22,806 nt of DNA from DATBMY01 sp036554605 (lineage in GTDB: Bacteria; Acidobacteriota; Blastocatellia; UBA7656): assembly GCA_036554605.1 (NCBI GenBank), contig DATBMY010000503.1:1-22806 (forward strand), read 5' to 3'. The notes beneath the pieces were generated by a model, which was given only the letters and a program-made list of their open reading frames with translations, was not told the origin of the DNA and searched no databases. The position numbers and the translations under genes were made by a program. The number at the start of each line of letters is the position of its first letter. Positions within the stretch are counted from its first letter, which is position 1. Positions 6,582 to 13,560 of the stretch are shown here, piece by piece.

Positions 6582-9404
6582 ATGCTGGCTGGCGAGATTC
6601 CGGAAGCCTTAACCTTTGATGACGTGTCCCTGGTCCCCGGACGCAGCGACGTGCTGCCGACCGAGGCCGACACAACTACAAGATTCTCTCGAAACATACC
6701 GCTCAACATCCCCATTTCGAGCGCGGCGATGGACACGGTCACCGAATCGCACCTCGCCATCGCGATGGCCCAGGCGGGCGGCATCGGCGTCATACATAAG
6801 AACCTGTCAATCGACGCGCAGCGCGACGAGGTCGACAAGGTGAAGCGCAGCGAATCGGGCATGATAGTCGACCCGGTGACGATGACGCCCGACCGCCGTA
6901 TCTCCGAAGCGATGGATGTTATGGAGCGCTATCGAATATCGGGCGTGCCGATAGTAGAAAACAACGGCCACCTCGTCGGCATACTCACCAACCGCGATCT
7001 GAGGTTCGAGTCGCGGCTCGATCTGCCGATCAGCGAGGTGATGACCAAAGAGAACCTGATCACCGTCCCCGTGGGGACTACGCTTAACGAAGCAAAAGCT
7101 ATATTGCAACGCCACCGGGTAGAGAAGCTGCTCGTCGTCGACGAGGGTTTCCGTCTGAAAGGGCTCATCACGGTCAAAGACATACAGAAGGCCATCAAGT
7201 ATCCGCTCGCGGCCAAGGACACGCTCGGTCGCTTGCGCGTCGCGGCGGCCGTGGGCGCGACGAGCGATTTTTTCGAGCGGGCGCAGGAGCTTGTGCGGGT
7301 GCGCGTCGATGCGCTGGTCATCGACACGGCGCACGGCCACACGGAAGGGGTCCTCTCGGCCGTCAAGCGAATAAAGAGCCGCTACCCCGAGCTTGACCTC
7401 GTCGCCGGAAACGTGGCGACCGCCGAAGCGACAATAGATTTGCTATCCGCCGGCGTCGACGCCATCAAGACCGGCATGGGCCCGGGGTCGATTTGCCTCG
7501 GTGGTGATGCTCTGATACTTATGAGCGACAGCAGCATCAAGCGAATCGCCGACGTTCGAGTCGGCGACAGGGTTGCTACGCATCAGGGTCGCGTGCGGCC
7601 CGTGACGAAAACTTACAGACGTAAGTATCGCGGCGCTATGATCGCGCTCAATATTGGCGCTTGTCCCGGAAAGCTTCGTGTAACTCCAAATCACGAATTC
7701 CTTGCCGTCACGTTCGACGTTCCCGAGAGGCTTCGCGAAAAGAACGGCGCGAAGTATTTCTTCTCCACGCAAGCATATAACTCCGGGCTTCGATGGGTCC
7801 GCGCCGACGAGTTGAAGCCGCAGGACGTTGTATCCATACCGAAACGCAAGTACTCGATAGAAGCGCGCATGTTCGATATGGCTTTGATTGTCCCCCACTA
7901 TAACTCTGACGATGGTTTCATATGGGCCAACCGGCCGAGCCGGAATTTCAACGAAGAGAATTACCGGCAACTGGCGGCTCGCTTCGGAACGACTCCTCGC
8001 GTGGTCGGCTCGATAGTCACGCGCAAGCGGCGGGTAGAGGATGATCTCCAAACGCGGGTCGACGCCTACCTTGATGAAGTTGGATACGTGCGTTATATAA
8101 GGCCGGAAAAACTGAACCGCTTTATCGCGCTCGACTCAAGCCTGATGAGATTGCTGGGTTATTACGTTGCCGAAGGTTATAACGTCGGCAGGGCGAATAA
8201 CCGGCAGGCGCGGTTTGCTTTTGGCTCTCACGAACGCGCTTATGTTGAAGACGTGTACCGTTTGGTAGACGGTATATTCGGCTATCGCGGCACGACTACG
8301 CATGAGACGCCGCGACATGCGCTTGAGGCGCGGGTCAACAATCATGCAATCGCCAAGTTCTTCGAAAGGATCATACCCGGCGGCGCGCGCAACAAGCGGC
8401 TTCCCGGGTACGTACTGAATCAAACGCCCGAATGCTTGCGGCAATTGTTGATAGGCGCCTTGCGCGGAGACGGATGCTTAAAGAATTCGCGTCGAATCGC
8501 ATACAAGACATCTTCGCCGCACCTGGCCCATCAGATCGCCGAAGTCTTCATGCGGCTCGGCTACGTCCCCTCGGTGCAAAGCTATAAGAGCAAGCGCGAG
8601 AACTGGGCAACTATGTACCACGTTCGCATCAGCGGAGCGCAGTGCGCGCGGTTTGCCGCCGATGTCCCTGAGCTTGGGCTGGTGTTTCCGGAAAGCATAA
8701 GAGCGAAGCAGGACTATTTCTCTGACGAGAACTACATATACGTGCCGGTGCTTTCGGCAGAGGTGGAAGCCGACCAGGAGATTGAAGTATTCAACCTTGA
8801 GGTGGCCGAAGACCACACTTATATAGCCAACCGCGTCGCGGTTCACAACTGCACGACTCGTGTTGTATCGGGCGCGGGCGTGCCTCAGATAACGGCGGTG
8901 ATGGAGTGCGCGCGGGCGGCGCGCGGGTCGGGCGCGCCGGTCATCGCGGATGGCGGTATAAAATATTCGGGCGACATCACCAAGGCGATTGCGGCGGGAG
9001 CCGACTCGGTAATGATCGGGTCGCTTTTTGCCGGGACCGATGAAAGCCCCGGCGAGATAATACTCTTCCAGGGCCGCTCGTTTAAGGCATACCGGGGCAT
9101 GGGATCGATCTCGGCTATGAAAGAGGGGAGCAAAGACCGCTACGGCCAGGGCGGCGAGATGCAGGTAGCCAAGCTCGTGCCGGAAGGGATCGAGGGGAGA
9201 GTCCCGCACAAAGGCCCCCTGGGCGCGCTTGTTCATCAACTCGTCGGCGGTCTGCGCGCGGGTATGGGATACTGCGGGTGCCGGACGGTGGAAGAGCTTC
9301 AAGAGAAGGCCCGCTTCATTCGGGTCACTTCGGCAGGGCTTCGCGAAAGCCACGTCCACGATGTGATCATCACCAAAGAGGCGCCCAATTACAGGATCGA
9401 GTAG
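6582..9404 (+). CDS. guaB: IMP dehydrogenase precursor containing an intein
   Basis: IMP dehydrogenase oxidises IMP to XMP with NAD+, the committed step of GMP synthesis. The 940-residue precursor carries a 452-residue intein (residues 305-756); the spliced enzyme would have 488 residues, the usual length. The N-terminal extein has LTFDDVSLVP, the first part of the barrel and two CBS domains (about 95-210). The C-terminal extein continues the active-site loop CTTRVVSGAGVPQ, the ADGGIKYSGDI phosphate site, the flap region GSKDRYGQ and the GRVPHKGPL segment. The intein splits GPGSI from the catalytic cysteine, so no active enzyme can form without splicing. The ATG at 6582 is preceded by AGAGG seven bases upstream. 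A strong hairpin follows the stop codon, and the gene is probably monocistronic. The precursor reading frame is intact throughout. Confidence 0.97.
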   Translation: MLAGEIPEALTFDDVSLVPGRSDVLPTEADTTTRFSRNIPLNIPISSAAMDTVTESHLAIAMAQAGGIGVIHKNLSIDAQRDEVDKVKRSESGMIVDPVTMTPDRRISEAMDVMERYRISGVPIVENNGHLVGILTNRDLRFESRLDLPISEVMTKENLITVPVGTTLNEAKAILQRHRVEKLLVVDEGFRLKGLITVKDIQKAIKYPLAAKDTLGRLRVAAAVGATSDFFERAQELVRVRVDALVIDTAHGHTEGVLSAVKRIKSRYPELDLVAGNVATAEATIDLLSAGVDAIKTGMGPGSICLGGDALILMSDSSIKRIADVRVGDRVATHQGRVRPVTKTYRRKYRGAMIALNIGACPGKLRVTPNHEFLAVTFDVPERLREKNGAKYFFSTQAYNSGLRWVRADELKPQDVVSIPKRKYSIEARMFDMALIVPHYNSDDGFIWANRPSRNFNEENYRQLAARFGTTPRVVGSIVTRKRRVEDDLQTRVDAYLDEVGYVRYIRPEKLNRFIALDSSLMRLLGYYVAEGYNVGRANNRQARFAFGSHERAYVEDVYRLVDGIFGYRGTTTHETPRHALEARVNNHAIAKFFERIIPGGARNKRLPGYVLNQTPECLRQLLIGALRGDGCLKNSRRIAYKTSSPHLAHQIAEVFMRLGYVPSVQSYKSKRENWATMYHVRISGAQCARFAADVPELGLVFPESIRAKQDYFSDENYIYVPVLSAEVEADQEIEVFNLEVAEDHTYIANRVAVHNCTTRVVSGAGVPQITAVMECARAARGSGAPVIADGGIKYSGDITKAIAAGADSVMIGSLFAGTDESPGEIILFQGRSFKAYRGMGSISAMKEGSKDRYGQGGEMQVAKLVPEGIEGRVPHKGPLGALVHQLVGGLRAGMGYCGCRTVEELQEKARFIRVTSAGLRESHVHDVIITKEAPNYRIE
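7494..8849 (+). mobile_element. Intein with LAGLIDADG homing endonuclease inside guaB
   Basis: This is a full-length protein-splicing element. Residue numbers are for the precursor. Splicing block A begins at Cys305 (CLGGDALIL, then IADVRVGDRV). Block B has TPNH (T368-H371). The C-terminal block F ends EVFNLEVAEDHTYIANRV and then AVHN, giving the penultimate His755 and terminal Asn756. Cys757 is the +1 nucleophile and is also the IMP dehydrogenase catalytic cysteine. Two dodecapeptide motifs are intact: LLGYYVAEG (acid E531) and LIGALRGDG (acid D630), so the homing endonuclease may be active. Between block B and the first motif lies an extra region (about 430-515) with a helix-turn-helix-like stretch, NYRQLAARFGTTPRVVGSIV, possibly a DNA-recognition subdomain. 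All residues needed for class 1 splicing are visible; activity is inferred. Confidence 0.95.
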
Positions 9405-9408
9405 AAGC

Positions 9409-9446
9409 ATGCCCGGCGAGTTTGAGAAATGAAACTCGCCGGGCAT
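9409..9446 (+). terminator. Hairpin after guaB
   Basis: A perfect 15-bp inverted repeat (ATGCCCGGCGAGTTT and its complement) with an 8-nt loop begins 4 nt after the guaB stop. The flanking T-run expected of a classical intrinsic terminator is weak. It is the most likely transcript end or 3' stabilising structure for guaB. Confidence 0.65.
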
Positions 9447-9605
9447 TATGGATCATCCTTCCAGTCGCGCCAAAACAATTAAGCAGCAATTGTCGGGAAA
9501 ATACTGCGCGACGGCGCGGCTTGCCCTCCGAAGAGGCCAGATTCTAGAATAATTAACGCCGCTTCCGAGCGGCACCGCAGTTGCACTCAAGATACTGATT
9601 TTGTG

Positions 9606-10595
9606 ATGAGCATACGCCGCGCGACAATTATTTATAACCCGATGTCGGGACGGCGCGCTCGCCGCGCCGAAAATGCCCGCGCGATGATCGAGCTTTTAAA
9701 AGCGCGCGGCATAGAGGCAACGGCGCAGGCGACCGCGGCCCCGGATGATGCGACGCGGATTGCTCGCCAGCGCGTAGCAAGCGGCGATGACCTGATAATA
9801 AGCTATGGCGGCGATGGCACGTTGAACGAAGTGTTACAGGGAATGATCGGCGGCGACGCGGCGCTTGCCGTCTGGCCGGGCGGCACGGCCAACGTGGTAG
9901 CGATCGATATAGGCATGCCTGGGCGTCTCGCTGAGATTGCGGATGTGATCGCGGCCGACAAGAGAAAACGCATCACGCTCGGCGTTACGTCAGAGGTCGG
10001 GGGCCAGAGGCCGGGGGTCGGGGCATCCGCGATTTCAGATTTGAGATTTGAGATTTCAAATATGCCATTTCAGATTTCAGATGCTCCGGCCCTGGCCCCT
10101 GGCTCAAGGTTTTTCCTGATGATGGCCGGGATCGGGCTCGACGCCGCAATTGCGCGGGGGGTTAATAAGAGGCTCAAGCGCAGGACGGGCGAGTTCGCCT
10201 ACTGGGTGGTAGGCGCGAGGCACCTGCTCACCTGGCGGGCCGAACCGTTCACGGTCGAAGTCGACGGCAAAAGCTATGAGAGCGTCTTCACGCTCATCGG
10301 CAACGGCAAGGGATACGGCGGCGGCATGCGCATTACGCCGAAAGCCAGGCTCGAAGACGAGGGGTTTGAGGTCTTTATTATGCCGCGACTGCCGAAGAAT
10401 ATCTCTTATCTGAACGTGCTCGCGGCCTGTATGCGTGGCAAGCCTGAGAAGACGTGTGCCGTTACAATCACCGGCCGCCACGTAAAAGCGGTATCCGAGC
10501 ATGAGACATGGGTAGAAGTCGATGGCGAAGTGATCGGCACGCTTCCCAGGACGTTCGACGCCGTGCCCGACAGCCTCTCGCTTGTGATCCCCTGA
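9606..10595 (+). CDS. Diacylglycerol/lipid kinase family protein (YegS/BmrU-like) with an in-frame repeat insertion
   Basis: A lipid kinase-like protein with the DAGK catalytic fold, which phosphorylates a lipid hydroxyl at the inner membrane face. Motifs seen are IIYNPMSG near the N-terminus, the nucleotide-binding GGDGT at 68-72, WPGGTANV at 90-97 and MAGIGLDA near 180. The 329 residues exceed the usual length of about 295-300. The excess is residues 130-167, encoded by 9993-10106, a GC-rich palindromic repeat with an AT-rich centre related to the intergenic repeat at 21220-21346. It sits between LGVTS and RFFLMMAGIG, a loop position between conserved strands. The frame is preserved, so the protein may still work. 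The frame also allows a GTG at 9603; I chose ATG at 9606, and neither has a clear Shine-Dalgarno sequence. Substrate is unknown. Confidence 0.88.
   Translation: MSIRRATIIYNPMSGRRARRAENARAMIELLKARGIEATAQATAAPDDATRIARQRVASGDDLIISYGGDGTLNEVLQGMIGGDAALAVWPGGTANVVAIDIGMPGRLAEIADVIAADKRKRITLGVTSEVGGQRPGVGASAISDLRFEISNMPFQISDAPALAPGSRFFLMMAGIGLDAAIARGVNKRLKRRTGEFAYWVVGARHLLTWRAEPFTVEVDGKSYESVFTLIGNGKGYGGGMRITPKARLEDEGFEVFIMPRLPKNISYLNVLAACMRGKPEKTCAVTITGRHVKAVSEHETWVEVDGEVIGTLPRTFDAVPDSLSLVIP
9993..10106. repeat. Palindromic repeat (family B) inside the lipid-kinase gene
   Basis: The left arm is rich in GGGGCCAGAGGCCGGGGG-like sequence and the right arm reads CCGGCCCTGGCCCCTGGC. The arms are imperfect reverse complements around an AT-rich core of repeated GATTTCAGATTT/GAGATTTCAAAT words. 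The same architecture and words (CAGAGGCCGGGGG, GCATC, GATTTCAAAT, CTGGCCCC) occur at 21220-21346. At 114 nt the element adds 38 codons without a stop or frameshift. Confidence 0.75.
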
Positions 10596-10638
10596 AGCTC
10601 ACCCGCGAGGGCGGTCTCTTTATTTTAGGAGTAACGAT

Positions 10639-11895
10639 ATGCGCGCAGTACTGACTCTATTTTTATCGCTTACGATTTTCGCTACGAGCACGGCCGGCCA
10701 ACAATCATCGGCGCGGGCCGCAAAAGAGAAGCCGGAAGCCGCGCCGGCCGCATCCTTCGACAAGGCGGAGTTCGAGCGGCTCAGGGGCGAGGGCAATGAA
10801 GCCCTCTACAATACGGACTATGCCACGGCGCGGGACCGCTACACCCGTCTGACAAAGATGGCGCCCGATCACCCGGCGGGCTACGTCTATCTTGCGAACA
10901 ACGTCTGGCTGGAAACGCTCTACCTTCAAAGGCGGCTCACAACTTCGACATACACCGGGGGCTCGTTCTACGAGCAGGACAAGGACGAGGATAAAGTCGA
11001 TCCAAAACGAGACCTCGAATTCAAAGATCTGATCAAGCACGCGCTCACGATAACCCGGGCGCGGCTCGCAAAAAACCCGAACGATGTCGAGGCGATCTAT
11101 TACGACGGGGCGGCGTTAGGGCTGCGCGCCGGGTACAGCACCACGGTTGCCCGGAGCTTCAGGCGCGCCATCGGCGATGCGAACAATTCGGTTAAGATGC
11201 AGAGAAAAGTCGTCAAGCTCGACCCTACATGGATAGACGCGTATATGAGCATAGGGCTTTACGAGTATGTGATAGACAGCCTGCCGACTTTCTGGAAGCT
11301 GCTGGCGCGTGTGGCGGGGCTCAAGGGATCGAAGAAGAAAGGCATAGAACTTCTGGAGATGGTGGCTGAAAAAGGCTCCCAGAGCCAGGATGACGCCCGC
11401 GTGTTGCTCATAGGCATATACAGCCGCGAGGGGCAGCACGAGCGGGCTCTCGACGTTACGAACAAGCTGGCCCAAAAATATCCGCGCAATTACCTGTTTC
11501 AGCAAGAGCGCGCGACGATGCTCTATCGCCTGAACAGGGCCGACGAGGGCGCGCGCGTATATGCGGAGATGTTGAAGGACACCCGCATATCGCAAACCTT
11601 CGCCGACCTCCTCTACTACCAGTGGGGCGAAGCGCTGATGTCGAGGGGCGATTACGCGGCGGCCGTCGAGAAGTACGACGCCGTGAAGCAGTGGCAAAAA
11701 TCTCACAAGAACTTGATATCGCTTGCGCACCTGAAGACGGGGCAGGCGCTCGACGCCCTGGGCAAGCGCAACGAAGCGGTGGCCGAGTACCAGGTCGTGC
11801 TTAAACGAGAGAATATATACGATTCGCACAAGCTCGCCAGCCAGTATGTGAAGAAACCCTACGCCCCGGCAAAGGGTGAAGGGGAGAAGGGGTGA
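10639..11895 (+). CDS. Exported tetratricopeptide-repeat protein
   Basis: A 418-residue protein with an N-terminal signal peptide (LTLFLSLTIFATSTAG) and TPR-like helical repeats, for example NEALYNTDYATARDRYTRL near residue 52, YPRNYLFQQERATMLYRLNR and YAAAVEKYDAVKQWQ. TPR units usually scaffold protein complexes; no enzyme motif is visible. The ATG follows TAGGAG at 8 nt spacing. The gene lies 43 bp after the lipid kinase on the same strand and may be co-transcribed. The last codons (KGEGEKG) and the TGA stop are supplied by the octamer repeat array that begins at 11871, so the C-terminus has been remodelled by the repeat. Its specific role is unknown. Confidence 0.85.
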   Translation: MRAVLTLFLSLTIFATSTAGQQSSARAAKEKPEAAPAASFDKAEFERLRGEGNEALYNTDYATARDRYTRLTKMAPDHPAGYVYLANNVWLETLYLQRRLTTSTYTGGSFYEQDKDEDKVDPKRDLEFKDLIKHALTITRARLAKNPNDVEAIYYDGAALGLRAGYSTTVARSFRRAIGDANNSVKMQRKVVKLDPTWIDAYMSIGLYEYVIDSLPTFWKLLARVAGLKGSKKKGIELLEMVAEKGSQSQDDARVLLIGIYSREGQHERALDVTNKLAQKYPRNYLFQQERATMLYRLNRADEGARVYAEMLKDTRISQTFADLLYYQWGEALMSRGDYAAAVEKYDAVKQWQKSHKNLISLAHLKTGQALDALGKRNEAVAEYQVVLKRENIYDSHKLASQYVKKPYAPAKGEGEKG

Positions 11896-12069
11896 AAGGG
11901 TGAAAGGGTGAAGGGGTGCCGCGGCTACTGGCTTGCACCATTCAGCGCTTCATAGGCTTTTTTACGATCTTGATATACTTCATCTCCCTTCACCCTTTCA
12001 CCCCTTCACCCTTTCACCCCTTCACCCCTTCACCCTTTCACCCCTTCTCTTCTTCATCCCTTCTCCCGT
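11871..12069. repeat. Composite repeat (family A), degenerate copy: octamer arrays flanking one module
   Basis: The left array (11871-11918) is made of RGGGTGAA octamers. The right array (about 11986-12048) is made of the complementary CCCYTTCA octamers and fades into a pyrimidine-rich tail to 12069. Between them, 11921-11984 reads GCGGCTACTGGCTTGC ... CGATCTTGATATACTTCATC. It aligns with the reverse complement of the left-hand module of the larger element at 20.1 kb (GCGGCTAATGGCTTGC ... CGACCTTGATATACCTCATC). The GNRA hairpin end of the module is missing here. The element fills the gap between the TPR gene and the AlbA-type gene and overlaps the TPR stop codon. Confidence 0.8.
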
Positions 12070-12137
12070 TCATCTACTCCGTAAACCCATATCCGTGTGT
12101 TATATTTTTTCCAGAGATCAACTCAAGGGGACCTATC

Positions 12138-13430
12138 ATGGCACGCGGGAGAAAGTTCAGGCCGTCCCGGCGCATTCCGGAAAGCGAGCGCTCCTGGTTC
12201 GAACAGAAGATCACCGGCGGTTACTCGCGCTCACTCGACCGCAATGACCTGCTATACCTGGTTCGCGGCGGCGAGGACACTCATCTCGAATTCAAGATCA
12301 GGCTGGTCAATACCGAAAAGATCATCGCCGAGATTGTAGCTATGGCAAATGCCGGAGGCGGCGCGGTCCTTTTCGGCGTGAACGATCAGCGGCGGCTCGA
12401 AGGGCTTGACGACCCGGAACAGGTCGAAGAACAACTGATCGATATATGCCGCAACCAGATCAAGCCGCCCATTCTGCCCCGCATAGACAAGGTCGCCTTC
12501 GACAACGGCGCTCGCATAGTAGTGTTGCAAGTGGATGATCGCCGCGCGCCGCATCAGACCTCCGACCACCGCTACTTTATAAGGATTGGCTCGACCAAGC
12601 GCGAGGCGGACGCCGGCGAGATAGCCGCCCTCTTCTCGCGCTCGCGCGTCGCTTCGTTTGAAGACATGCCGCTGGTGACCTCCGCCGTCGAAGACATCGA
12701 CGAGGCGCTGGTATGGAGCTACGTGCGCGACATCGAAGGCGAAACCTTCCGTGAGCCCTCAGGGTTTCCAACCGAAGGAGTGATGCGAGACTTGAAGCTG
12801 GCCGTCGATTACGGAGGCAGCGTCGCTCCCACGGTGGCGGGGTTTCTGCTCTTTGCCCGCAGCGCGGCCATAGAAACGGCGCTCCCGCAGGGTCGCCTCA
12901 TCGTCACGCGCTACAGCGGGCCGCTTCTGGATTCGCCCGTAGTCGAGCAGTCGGTCTTTTCCGGCAATCTGACCGCGCTGTTTGACCGCGCTCTCGGTTT
13001 TATAAAGCGTTACGCCGACCTGTGGGATTCGCGCCCGCCGCGACAGGCGGTTCAGTCGAATAGCCCCGACGCGGTTCGTCCCCGCGCAAATTATGCGCGC
13101 GACGTCGTCATAGAGGCGCTGACTAATATGCTTGTGCATCGCGATTATTCAATGATCGGAACCGGCTCGCGCATACATATATTCGACGACCGGTTGGAGT
13201 TCATAAATCCATGTCGTACAAACGGCACGAGCAAGCGCTCGATAGAATACGGCGTAACGCTTCACCCGAATCCGCGGCTCCATCACGTCTTCACCAGCGC
13301 CGAATACGGCATAGAACCGGCCCGCCGCGGCATACCCGCGCTCAGACGCGCGCATTACGGCTTCACCCGCCGCGAGCCTCGAATCTCGCTGCTCAACGAT
13401 GAATTCAGGATGGAGCTTTACGGGGCGTGA
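12138..13430 (+). CDS. AlbA/Schlafen-type putative DNA-binding ATPase-regulator
   Basis: A 430-residue protein of the family often annotated as transcriptional regulator or RecG-like, with an AlbA_2 (Schlafen, AAA_4) domain and a C-terminal GHKL-like ATP-binding segment. The AlbA domain spans about residues 40-165: HLEFKIRL, then IIAEIVAMANAGGGAVLFGVND and the YFIRIGSTKREA strand. The C-terminal part has NYARDVVIEALTNMLVHRDYS and IHIFDDRLEFINPC, typical of the family. The frame stays open back to 11916, but that 74-residue extension is only the translated octamer repeat (HPFTPSPFHPF units). I place the start at the ATG at 12138, which follows AAGGGGA at 6 nt spacing and begins a basic N-terminus. 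Such proteins occur both as housekeeping regulators and near defence loci; no defence neighbours are present here. Confidence 0.88.
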   Translation: MARGRKFRPSRRIPESERSWFEQKITGGYSRSLDRNDLLYLVRGGEDTHLEFKIRLVNTEKIIAEIVAMANAGGGAVLFGVNDQRRLEGLDDPEQVEEQLIDICRNQIKPPILPRIDKVAFDNGARIVVLQVDDRRAPHQTSDHRYFIRIGSTKREADAGEIAALFSRSRVASFEDMPLVTSAVEDIDEALVWSYVRDIEGETFREPSGFPTEGVMRDLKLAVDYGGSVAPTVAGFLLFARSAAIETALPQGRLIVTRYSGPLLDSPVVEQSVFSGNLTALFDRALGFIKRYADLWDSRPPRQAVQSNSPDAVRPRANYARDVVIEALTNMLVHRDYSMIGTGSRIHIFDDRLEFINPCRTNGTSKRSIEYGVTLHPNPRLHHVFTSAEYGIEPARRGIPALRRAHYGFTRREPRISLLNDEFRMELYGA

Positions 13431-13460
13431 ACTTTTTAGCCGCGCGCGCCGTTCTTATTT

Positions 13461-13545
13461 TCGCCACCTGATCATAAAGAGCACAGAGTTTCAAAAGCTA
13501 TATTCTCTTTGCGCGTTTTTGTGCCCTTCAATTTCCTTATAGAGC
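13461..13545. repeat. Possible degenerate inverted repeat in the leader of the protease gene
   Basis: AAAGAGCACAGAG is followed about 20 nt later by CTCTTTGCGCGTTTTTGTGCCC. The halves are imperfect reverse complements. It resembles the style of short intergenic palindromes but has no second copy in this window, so it is a weak call. Confidence 0.3.
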
Positions 13546-13560
13546 TTTGGAGGTAAACCC

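Noticed and set aside
7443..8444. Minus-strand open frames across the intein as a separate inserted gene
   Set aside because: The plus-strand frame is unbroken and carries all splicing and LAGLIDADG motifs; the minus frames have none.
8478..9446. 322-codon open frame on the minus strand opposite guaB
   Set aside because: It is antisense to a strongly conserved IMP dehydrogenase/intein frame, shows no domain, and its first codons are the guaB terminator hairpin.
11986..12048. Possible CRISPR array
   Set aside because: The units are 8-bp tandem octamers without unique spacers, and there are no cas genes.
11916..12137. N-terminal proline/histidine/phenylalanine-rich extension of the AlbA-type protein
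   Set aside because: It is the translation of the CCCYTTCA octamer array. A good ribosome-binding site and an ATG lie at 12138, where family similarity begins.
12138..13430. AlbA/Schlafen-type protein as part of a defence island
   Set aside because: Neighbours are metabolic or secreted enzymes, with no toxin, nuclease, methylase or phage genes nearby.
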